A stretch of DNA of 64,000 nucleotides, from contig JAJZAN010000005.1 in the NCBI GenBank assembly GCA_021799435.1, positions 1 to 64,000 on the forward strand. Direction: 5' to 3'. Positions 33,834 to 40,689 of the stretch are shown piece after piece (positions within the stretch are counted from its first letter, which is position 1; every line of letters starts with the position of its first letter). The DNA comes from Bacillota bacterium (GTDB lineage Bacteria > Bacillota > Sulfobacillia > Sulfobacillales > Sulfobacillaceae). Position numbers and translations under genes: made by a program. The notes beneath the pieces were generated by a model that was not told the origin of the DNA, made no database searches, and worked only from the letters and a program-made list of their open reading frames with translations.

Positions 33834-34426
33834 TCCGCCGTCTGGCCGGGGCGTTGCTGCTGACCTTAGCTGGCGCCCCCAGCCCCACGGTTCTCATGAT
33901 TCAACGGCCACGGTCCATGCGTCACTTCCCGGGGGTCTGGAGTTTTCCGGGCGGTCTGGTCGAGGCAAGCGACCGGGGGGGGCGAGAGTGGGTGAGTCCC
34001 GCCGACACAGGGACGTCGCTCTGCCTCTCCACGGAGAGTTACCTCCACCGTTGGGATCTCAGCGCGCCGCCCATTCATGCGTGGTTGCCGCCCGATGATC
34101 CAGGTGCCGTTGAAACGGCGGCTCGTGCGGCGTGGCGCGAGGTCCAGGAAGAATTAGGACCCGACATCAGTTCCGTTGTGGCGGAAGAGCGCCGCATGCG
34201 GTATCTAGGGCGGCTGTCTCCACCACCAAGCGTCGAGTTTGGATTCGACACCCGATTTTTTGCCTTGGCGGTGCGGCCGTTTCGTATCGTTCCCGAGCCG
34301 GCTGAGGTTGCCCAAGCGTGCTGGCTTCGCGTTTCGGCGGTGCTCGAGGGAGGGCTGGAAATGGCGAAGCCTACGCAGTATGTTTTGGAGCGCCTCGAGG
34401 ATTGTCTCCGGTCCCAGAAAGCATAG
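33830..34426 (+). CDS. Nudix hydrolase with split Nudix box (NUDT19/CoA-diphosphatase-like)
   Basis: The 198-residue protein has the first half of the Nudix box, FPGGLVEASD (39-48), but the second half AAWREVQEELG (100-110) comes only after an insertion of roughly 45 residues. Such an insertion is typical of NUDT19-type CoA or acyl-CoA diphosphatases. The metal-binding Glu pair is Glu107/Glu108. It would split CoA or acyl-CoA to 3'-phospho-AMP and acyl-phosphopantetheine, which fits removal of dead-end CoA esters in this cluster. Confidence 0.8.
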   Translation: MIRRLAGALLLTLAGAPSPTVLMIQRPRSMRHFPGVWSFPGGLVEASDRGGREWVSPADTGTSLCLSTESYLHRWDLSAPPIHAWLPPDDPGAVETAARAAWREVQEELGPDISSVVAEERRMRYLGRLSPPPSVEFGFDTRFFALAVRPFRIVPEPAEVAQACWLRVSAVLEGGLEMAKPTQYVLERLEDCLRSQKA

Positions 34427-34441
34427 ATGAGGGGGCACCGC

Positions 34442-35284
34442 ATGCTACAGGTATCCAACACCGTGTATCTCTCCGAGGTCCCGAGCGTTACATTGCCGCC
34501 ATATCATACGACCAACGCGTATTGGATTTTAGATCTGGGCCGCGCCGTGCTGGTCGATCCCGGCGACGGACAGGAGGCTTCTATCGATATTCTCGAGCGG
34601 GACTGGGAGAGTTTAGGACGTCCCGTGGTAGAAGCGGTCTACTGCACCCATTACCACCTCGACCATAGCGGCGGTGCGCGCAAGGCGGGTGACGCTTTTC
34701 AGGCCCCCATTTACCTCTCCCGCGATGACCAGGCGTGTTTAAGAGACCACGGCGGAGATCCCACAGGGTTTCAAACGCTTAGTCCGGGCCGGATTTCTGT
34801 GGGCGGGATGGACGTGGAGATTCTCGCCGCGCCGGGCCACACTCCGGGCCAGATGAACTTGTGGCTTCCGGATGATCGGGGGCTCCTGGCGGGGGATAAC
34901 GTCTTAGGCAATACCACGGTCGTCATTGTACCGCCTGATGGCCACTTGGGTCAGTATCTGCACTCGCTAAAGCATCTCGAGAGTCTGGAACTCGCATGGA
35001 TTGGCCCTGGACATGGCGGCATTGTGCGCCATCCCGGGGCCTATCTGGCGCAATACATTGCGCACCGCGAGGAGCGTAATCAGCAAATTCTGGCCCTTTT
35101 ATCGTCGGACTGGCACACGCCTCGCGCCATCGCGGAGGATGTATACCGTGGTAAGCTCAGTGATGCGGAGATGTCTATGGGAGAATGGATGGTGCGAGGT
35201 CACTTGGCGTGGTTCCTCGAGCAAGGCTGGATCGAAGAACGCGAGGGACAGTACAGAAAGGTTGGAGCGCATGATTTTTCGTGA
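34442..35284 (+). CDS. Metallo-beta-lactamase-fold hydrolase (LACTB2/glyoxalase II-like)
   Basis: The 280-residue protein contains THYHLDHSGG with the canonical HxHxDH zinc residues His70, His72, Asp74, His75, then APGHTPGQ and AGDNVLG, followed by a helical C-terminal domain (about 220-280). The ATG at 34442 has GGGGG 6 bases upstream. Family members hydrolyse thioesters or RNA phosphodiesters; the operon suggests an acyl-CoA or lactone substrate. It overlaps the following SDR by 14 bases. Confidence 0.85.
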   Translation: MLQVSNTVYLSEVPSVTLPPYHTTNAYWILDLGRAVLVDPGDGQEASIDILERDWESLGRPVVEAVYCTHYHLDHSGGARKAGDAFQAPIYLSRDDQACLRDHGGDPTGFQTLSPGRISVGGMDVEILAAPGHTPGQMNLWLPDDRGLLAGDNVLGNTTVVIVPPDGHLGQYLHSLKHLESLELAWIGPGHGGIVRHPGAYLAQYIAHREERNQQILALLSSDWHTPRAIAEDVYRGKLSDAEMSMGEWMVRGHLAWFLEQGWIEEREGQYRKVGAHDFS

Positions 35285-36122
35285 CGATTTGTTGCAGGAC
35301 AAGATCGTGCTTATCACCGGGGGCGGCACAGGACTGGGGCGGGCGATGGCCGAATCGTTCGGCCATTTGGGCGCATCGCTGGCTCTTGTGGGGCGCCGTC
35401 TTGAGGTTCTCAAAGAGGCTCAACGGGACCTGGAGTCGCAAGGGATCCCGACCTTTATTCACTCACTGGACATTCGGGATGCCGAGGCGGTTGAACGCGC
35501 CATGGACGCTATCGAGGGCCATTATGGCCGGTTGGACGTCTTGGTCAACAACGCGGCCGGCAACTTTATCAGCCCCACCGAGCGTCTCTCCCCCAGAGCC
35601 GTGGATGCCGTTGTCAACATCGTGTTGCATGGGACTCTATACTGCACCTTGGCTGCCGGCAAACGCTGGATCGCTAACGGCACCGGCGGGACGGTATTGA
35701 ATATTGTCACCACCTATGCATGGACCGGTTCCGGCTACGTGGTGCCCTCGGCCGTGGCGAAAGCGGGGGTGCTGGCCATGACGCGCTCGCTGGCGGTGGA
35801 ATGGGCCCCCCATCACATCCGCCAGGTCGCCATTGCCCCGGGACCGTTTCCTACCGAAGGCGCCTGGTCGCGGTTGATGCCCACCCCTGAGATGGCTGAG
35901 GCAGTCGTCAACCGCGTGCCGATGAAGCGCGTGGGAAGACCGGAAGAACTAACGAGCTTGGCAGCCTATCTGATTTCTGATGCAGCAGACTACATTAACG
36001 GCGAAGTGGTCACCATTGATGGCGGCGAATGGCTGAACGGAGCGGGTCAGTTCAACGCATTGGACCGCGTCACGCCCGAGCAGTGGGACATGGTACGGGC
36101 CATGATGCCAAAGAAGTCGTAA
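35271..36122 (+). CDS. 2,4-dienoyl-CoA reductase-type SDR, paralogue
   Basis: The 283-residue SDR has TGGGTGLGRAMAE, NNAAGNF and TYAWTG with the Lys of SAVAK 15 residues after the Tyr, the same DECR-type site as the gene at 30526. The two share long stretches (for example AVVNxVLHGTxYCTxAAG). The extra C-terminus (FNALDRVTPEQWDMVRAMM) is about 20 residues longer than in the paralogue. The ATG at 35271 lies inside the end of the hydrolase gene; the much longer open frame upstream is a shadow. Confidence 0.8.
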   Translation: MIFRDDLLQDKIVLITGGGTGLGRAMAESFGHLGASLALVGRRLEVLKEAQRDLESQGIPTFIHSLDIRDAEAVERAMDAIEGHYGRLDVLVNNAAGNFISPTERLSPRAVDAVVNIVLHGTLYCTLAAGKRWIANGTGGTVLNIVTTYAWTGSGYVVPSAVAKAGVLAMTRSLAVEWAPHHIRQVAIAPGPFPTEGAWSRLMPTPEMAEAVVNRVPMKRVGRPEELTSLAAYLISDAADYINGEVVTIDGGEWLNGAGQFNALDRVTPEQWDMVRAMMPKKS

Positions 36123-36123
36123 T

Positions 36124-36861
36124 ATGTCGGATCCAGCCTGGGCCTTGGCGCTGACCCTGGCCGGTCTGGCAGCCTCCACCAGCAATGGAGCGGTCGGCAT
36201 CGGTGGCGGACTTTTGGTCATGCCGCTGTTGGCCTTATGGTTTCCTCCCCAGCAGGTGGTGGCCTACACCGTTCCCATGTTTTTCGTGAGTACGTTGGTG
36301 ACAGGCTGGCGGTATCGCCGCGACATTCACTGGCGAACCTTTTTCAGCCTCACACCCGGCGTCCTGGCAGGAATCGTGGTCGGCGCACACTTTCTCTCCA
36401 CCGCCCCCTCTGTTATTATCCGAGCCATTATGGGCGGGATTGCGCTCCTGTTTGGGACTCAGGAAGTCATTCGGCTCATCACGCACCGCACCCTCGCGGC
36501 ACCGCCGGTATGGGTCAGCGTGCCGTTGACACTGGCAGCGGGTGTCGCGAGCGCTTTGACAAACATCGGCGGGACTGTCGTGTCGTTGGCGATGATTGGG
36601 CAGAACATGGGTCCCCGGTTGTTTGTGGGAACCTTGACGGCAGTGATGATCAGCATGTCGGCCTTAAAATTGGGGCTTTTCTCGGCCGGCGGCCTCTTGA
36701 CTTGGCACGGCGCAGTACTGGCGATTCCGTCGATACCAGCCAGCATTGTGGGTAGCCGCATGGGAAGGTGGCTGAACGGCCGACTGTCCCCAGACGTGTT
36801 CCGGTGGATGTTGCTCGCCATTATCGTGGCGTCGGCGCTGCTGCTGGTGCTTCGCCATTAG
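36124..36861 (+). CDS. TauE/SafE-family sulfite/organosulfonate or carboxylate exporter
   Basis: The 245-residue polytopic protein carries two copies of the family's Gly-rich helix, NGAVGIGGGLLVMPLLAL and TNIGGTVVSLAM, in a fold of about eight helices. TauE/SafE members move organic sulfonates, sulfite or sulfoacetate across the membrane. It starts 1 base after the stop codon of the SDR gene, so it is co-transcribed with the catabolic genes; whether it moves a substrate or a product is unknown. Confidence 0.85.
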   Translation: MSDPAWALALTLAGLAASTSNGAVGIGGGLLVMPLLALWFPPQQVVAYTVPMFFVSTLVTGWRYRRDIHWRTFFSLTPGVLAGIVVGAHFLSTAPSVIIRAIMGGIALLFGTQEVIRLITHRTLAAPPVWVSVPLTLAAGVASALTNIGGTVVSLAMIGQNMGPRLFVGTLTAVMISMSALKLGLFSAGGLLTWHGAVLAIPSIPASIVGSRMGRWLNGRLSPDVFRWMLLAIIVASALLLVLRH

Positions 36862-36920
36862 AGCAGGATTCCCTCACCTAGGGAGAGAATGGATCGGCTG
36901 ATAGGAAAGGAGGAATGCGG

Positions 36921-37376
36921 GTGTTCCGTGTGGATGAGACGCGAGTCGGACAGTGGTCCGAAGCAGAGACTCGAGTGGTCGAACGGGGCGCCGTCGGGAA
37001 ATTTGCGCGCGCTCTAGGACTCACCTCGGTTGTCCATTTTGACCCCGCTGCGGCGCGGTCAGCCGGATACCGCGATGTGGTAGCTCCGCCAACATTTGCC
37101 GTTACCATGCTGCCCTGGCAGGTCCCCGGGTTGGAGTTGCCGGAAGCGGGGGTGCTTCACGGCGAACAGGAGTTCGAATGGGGAGAACCTCTGTGTGCAA
37201 GCGATGAGCTCACGGTCAGGGGGCGGTTGGAGGATGTGAAAACCCGAACTGGACAGCAAGGCCGCATGAGTATCTTGACTCTTGTGAGCGAAGCGCACCA
37301 TACATCGGGAGAGCTGGCTTTCCGAGCGCGTGCGATGCTGATTGTCACGGAGGAGGGTGAGCATGGAGGTCGGTGA
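36921..37376 (+). CDS. MaoC-like N-terminal hotdog subunit (FAS1-type dehydratase domain)
   Basis: The 151-residue hotdog protein resembles the FAS1-like N-terminal dehydratase domain (VERGAVGKFARALG, ARSAGYRDVVAPPTFAVTM, LHGEQEFEWGEPL). Such proteins are the non-catalytic half of heterodimeric (R)-hydratases (HadA/ChsH-type). GTG 36921 is taken as start because AAGGAGG is only 1-2 bases from the ATG at 36915 but 7 from the GTG. The catalytic partner overlaps it by 14 bases. Confidence 0.75.
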   Translation: MFRVDETRVGQWSEAETRVVERGAVGKFARALGLTSVVHFDPAAARSAGYRDVVAPPTFAVTMLPWQVPGLELPEAGVLHGEQEFEWGEPLCASDELTVRGRLEDVKTRTGQQGRMSILTLVSEAHHTSGELAFRARAMLIVTEEGEHGGR

Positions 37377-37764
37377 CGTTTTTGGACCCTACCAATTCCA
37401 AATCTCCCGTGAGCAGTTGGTGCGCTACGCGGGGGCGTCGGATGACTACAACCCTATTCACTACGATGACGCGGCTGCGCGAGGTTTTGGACTCCCCGGC
37501 GTCATTGTGCACGGCATGCTCAACATGGGCCTCATTGCGCGGTGGATGACGGAAGATGCATTCCAGGGCCAAGCCCAGTTGGAGCAGTACTCGGTCCGCT
37601 TCCGCCAAATGGTGCAGCCTGACCGAGTGCTGGTCGTCACAGGGCGGGTGCGGGAAATCGATGGTGATCAGGTGCAGGTGGATGTACAACTGGCGGAGAG
37701 CGGCCAAAAGCCGGCTGTGACCGGCAAGATGCGGCTGCGGATGGCACGGGGGAAGGAGGCTTAA
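37363..37764 (+). CDS. MaoC-family (R)-specific enoyl-CoA hydratase, catalytic subunit
   Basis: The 133-residue hotdog protein carries the hydratase 2 motif YAGASDDYNPIHYDD (Asp28, His33) and GLPGVIVHGMLNMGLIARW. It should add water to trans-2-enoyl-CoA to give the (R)-3-hydroxy form in a complex with the preceding gene product, like the HadAB and ChsH1/ChsH2 pairs. GGAGGAGGG lies about 4-5 bases before the ATG at 37363. Confidence 0.85.
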   Translation: MEVGDVFGPYQFQISREQLVRYAGASDDYNPIHYDDAAARGFGLPGVIVHGMLNMGLIARWMTEDAFQGQAQLEQYSVRFRQMVQPDRVLVVTGRVREIDGDQVQVDVQLAESGQKPAVTGKMRLRMARGKEA

Positions 37765-37770
37765 ACGCGT

Positions 37771-38526
37771 ATGCGGGGATTAGCCAATCGGGTAGCCATT
37801 GTGACCGGTGCCGGTCAGGGCATTGGGCGAGCGGAGGCCGAGCGCTTGGCGGCAGAGGGGGCACGCGTGGCTCTGTGGGATCGCAATGGGGAGGAGGTGC
37901 GGGCCGCCGCCGAAGCCATCATCGCGGCAGGCGGCACCGCGCAGGCCTTCACCGTAGATGTCACCCAGCGCGCGGAGGTCGACGATGCGTTGGCGCAGGT
38001 GGTATCCCGATGGGGAGCGCCGGCCCTGTTGATCAACAATGCGGGAATCATCCGCGACAATCTCTTTTTCCGCATGACCGAGGACGATTGGGACGCCGTC
38101 ATGGGAACCCATCTCAAGGGCACCTTCTTGGTCACGCAGGCGGTCCAAGCACATATGGTGTCGGAGCGTTTCGGCCGCATCGTCAACACCTCCTCAACTT
38201 CAGCTCTGGGCAATCGGGGACAGGCCAACTATTCGGCCGCTAAAGCGGGGCTTCAAGGCTTGACGCGCACCTTGGCCATTGAGTTGGGACCCTTCAACAT
38301 CACCGTCAACGCGGTGGCGCCGGGTTTCATCGACACCGCGATGACGGAGGCGACCGCGCGGAGGATGGGCCTAGACCCGGCGGTACTGAAAGCAGCAGCC
38401 GCCGGGCAAATTCCAGTGGGACGTGTAGGTACCCCGGAGGACGTAGCGGGCGTGGCGGCTTTCTTGTTGAGCGACGACGCGGCCTTCATTTCGGGCCAAG
38501 TGCTCTATGTACGCGGAGGACCCTAA
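37771..38526 (+). CDS. FabG-like (R)-3-hydroxyacyl-CoA dehydrogenase / SDR
   Basis: The 251-residue classical SDR has TGAGQGIGRAEAERL, NNAGI, the NSTS-type serine in NTSSTSALGN and the YSAAK active site. PGFIDTAMTEATARRM is typical of FabG-type ketoacyl reductases. It follows the (R)-hydratase, so oxidation of the (R)-3-hydroxyacyl-CoA is a natural reading. It is 6 bases downstream of the hydratase stop. Confidence 0.85.
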   Translation: MRGLANRVAIVTGAGQGIGRAEAERLAAEGARVALWDRNGEEVRAAAEAIIAAGGTAQAFTVDVTQRAEVDDALAQVVSRWGAPALLINNAGIIRDNLFFRMTEDDWDAVMGTHLKGTFLVTQAVQAHMVSERFGRIVNTSSTSALGNRGQANYSAAKAGLQGLTRTLAIELGPFNITVNAVAPGFIDTAMTEATARRMGLDPAVLKAAAAGQIPVGRVGTPEDVAGVAAFLLSDDAAFISGQVLYVRGGP

Positions 38527-38548
38527 CGCGCAAGGAGGGCGGAAGACC

Positions 38549-38818
38549 ATGATGTACGTGGCGTTTCTGACTATTCGCGACGCTAAACTGAACCAGGCTG
38601 TGCGGCCAGAACATCTCCAATATGTGGCTCGTCTTCAAGAGAAAGGGCAGGTTCTGATGGCGGGACCCTTCCAAGATGGGAGCGGGGGCATGGTGATCTA
38701 TCAAAATGTCACCGAAAGCGAGGCCCGATCTCTGGCCGAGAACGACCCGGTCATTTCGTCGGGCGCCCGGGAACTGAGGCTCACAGCCTGGAATCCGCTC
38801 GACCTCAGGTCGGATTAA
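38549..38818 (+). CDS. YciI-like protein, 89 residues
   Basis: This small ferredoxin-like-fold protein has RPEHLQYVARLQEKGQVLMA and GMVIYQNVTESEARSLAENDP, the YCII pattern with an active-site-type His and an Asp near the C-terminal third (ENDPV). AAGGAGGG lies about 10 bases before the ATG. In degradation clusters YCII proteins can act as dehalogenases or muconolactone-type isomerases; the role here is not known. Confidence 0.75.
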   Translation: MMYVAFLTIRDAKLNQAVRPEHLQYVARLQEKGQVLMAGPFQDGSGGMVIYQNVTESEARSLAENDPVISSGARELRLTAWNPLDLRSD

Positions 38819-38825
38819 ATCCGAC

Positions 38826-39944
38826 ATGCGCATTCTAGTGGCCCCCGATTCTTTCAAAGGCAGCGCTAGTCAGCACCACGTCGCGTCGGCGCTGGAACAT
38901 GGCCTCCACCGGGGATGGGGGGAGGGTCTCGAGGTCGAGAGACGACTCATGGCGGATGGCGGAGAAGGCACGACTGAAATTTTTCTGCAGGCTGGTGCGA
39001 TCTGGGTCCCCGTCCCGGTCCACGATGCCTATGGCAGGCTGCGAACCGCCGGATGGGCGCGGCATGGGGCGCTCGGGATTGTGGAAGCAGCCCAGGGATC
39101 TCCCTATGTGTCTCCACCCGATCGGCCAGCGCGTGTGCGCGAATCCACCAGTCAGGGTACTGGTGAGCTCCTGCAGGCTGCATTGAACGATGAGCAAGTG
39201 TCCGAGGTATGGGTGGCGTTGGGCGGCAGTGGATGCATTGACGGGGGGATGGGGTTGCTCGAAGCCCTGGGAGCCGAGTTCCACGATGCGGCGGGCCGAC
39301 GCTTGACGGCTCGAGTGGAGAACTGGGGCCGGGTCGAGCAAGTGGCACTGCCAACAATCCAGAAGCCCGTGGTAGTATTGGCTGACGCCTGGGTACCGCT
39401 CCTGGGATCCGATGGCGCCCTTCAGCTGTTTGGTCCACAAAAGGGATTGGCCATCGAGGAAGCACGCCAGCTGGAGCCAAGTTTGGGGCACTTTGCGTCC
39501 CGAATGGGAACCAACCTCATCACACGGTCCGGAGCCGGGGCTGCGGGGGGCATGGGCATGGCCTTGGCGGCTCTCGGGGCCCAACTAGTTCCCGGGGCCG
39601 AGTGGATCGCGGATTGGATAGGACTCCCGGAAGCTCTGCAGCGTGCCGACGTGGTGGTGACGGGGGAAGGGCGGCTGGATCGGCAGTCGCTGGTGGGAAA
39701 GGCCGTGGGTGTCGTATTGGATCGGGCCCGGAAGGCCCATGTGCCAGCGGTAGTCGTGGCAGGATCACTCCCGGACGAACTCGACCCGTTTTACCAGCGA
39801 GGCCTGAGCGTGGCGCTTAGTTTGGGGCGTGAGCCGCGAGAGCGCGACCAGGCGATGGCCAACACCGTGCAGGATTTGGAAGCGGCCGGCGAGACGCTTG
39901 GCCGCATGCTGCGAATGTGCCGCGTGATGGGGAGGGCAGAGTAG
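38826..39944 (+). CDS. Glycerate kinase (GarK/GlxK type)
   Basis: The 372-residue protein matches the GarK/GlxK family: APDSFKGSASQHHVASALEH at the start, ADGGEGTTE (phosphate-binding), GTGELLQAAL, and SGAGAAGGMGMALAALGAQL with the GEGRLDRQSLVGKA motif. It phosphorylates D-glycerate. The aldolase that follows 1 base later and the GlcDE fusion point to glyoxylate or aldarate metabolism. Confidence 0.93.
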   Translation: MRILVAPDSFKGSASQHHVASALEHGLHRGWGEGLEVERRLMADGGEGTTEIFLQAGAIWVPVPVHDAYGRLRTAGWARHGALGIVEAAQGSPYVSPPDRPARVRESTSQGTGELLQAALNDEQVSEVWVALGGSGCIDGGMGLLEALGAEFHDAAGRRLTARVENWGRVEQVALPTIQKPVVVLADAWVPLLGSDGALQLFGPQKGLAIEEARQLEPSLGHFASRMGTNLITRSGAGAAGGMGMALAALGAQLVPGAEWIADWIGLPEALQRADVVVTGEGRLDRQSLVGKAVGVVLDRARKAHVPAVVVAGSLPDELDPFYQRGLSVALSLGREPRERDQAMANTVQDLEAAGETLGRMLRMCRVMGRAE

Positions 39945-39945
39945 G

Positions 39946-40689
39946 ATGCTACGAGAACAGATGCAGTTGTCAGGCCGCCTTCTGGAAGGGCTATTCATGA
40001 ACGGTCCAGGAGCCGATCTCGTGGAAATGGCCGGGTTGGCCCACTTCGACTTCGTCGTGCTCGATGGCGAGCACGGGGCGGTCTGGCCGGTGTTGCCCGA
40101 GTTGATCCGGGCGGCGCGGTTTCGGGAGGTCGCGGCCATTGTCCGCGTTCCCAAGACGCGGCCGGAGGCCATGTCGCAGGTTATGGACTGGGGAGCGGAC
40201 GGCGTGTTGGTGCCAGCCGTGCGGGAGACGATAGAGATCCAGCGCGCCGTCTCTGCGGTGCGCTATCCACCCGAAGGAGAGCGAGGGCTGGCCACGTCGG
40301 TGGCCGCCGCTGACTATGGTTGGAAGGGCGCGGCCTACCTCTCTGAAAGTCGCAGAAAGGCGCTGGTCTGGATCCAAGTTGAAACGGTTGAGGCCCTGGG
40401 GGCGCTGGACACGTGGGCGACTCTACCTGGGGTCGATCTCTTTTTCGTAGGCCCCCACGATTTGTCGATGGCTTTGGGTGAAGAGGGGCATCCTGGTCCT
40501 CGCTTCGAGGAGGCCATGCAAGCTATCGTCGGGACCTTGAGGGGCCGGAAGCCATGGGGCATCTTTGCGGGCGCGGCGGCTGAACGGCGACATTGGGAGA
40601 GCGTGGGGGCCATGGCGGTCGCCACATCAGTTCCGTCGATTCTACGGCAGGGCATAGCGGCGTGGCGCGGGGGGAACCAGCATGGCTAG
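39946..40689 (+). CDS. HpcH/HpaI-family class II aldolase
   Basis: The 247-residue TIM-barrel aldolase has the metal/substrate motifs FVVLDGEHGAVWP and GADGVLVPAVRE, with IQVETVEALGALDTWAT and the GPHDLSMALG turn. Family members split 2-keto-3-deoxy-aldarate or 2,4-dihydroxyhept-2-ene-dioate to pyruvate and an aldehyde such as tartronate semialdehyde or succinic semialdehyde. The pairing with a GarK-type kinase mirrors the glucarate/galactarate route, while the FAH protein downstream mirrors homoprotocatechuate degradation. Confidence 0.85.
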   Translation: MLREQMQLSGRLLEGLFMNGPGADLVEMAGLAHFDFVVLDGEHGAVWPVLPELIRAARFREVAAIVRVPKTRPEAMSQVMDWGADGVLVPAVRETIEIQRAVSAVRYPPEGERGLATSVAAADYGWKGAAYLSESRRKALVWIQVETVEALGALDTWATLPGVDLFFVGPHDLSMALGEEGHPGPRFEEAMQAIVGTLRGRKPWGIFAGAAAERRHWESVGAMAVATSVPSILRQGIAAWRGGNQHG

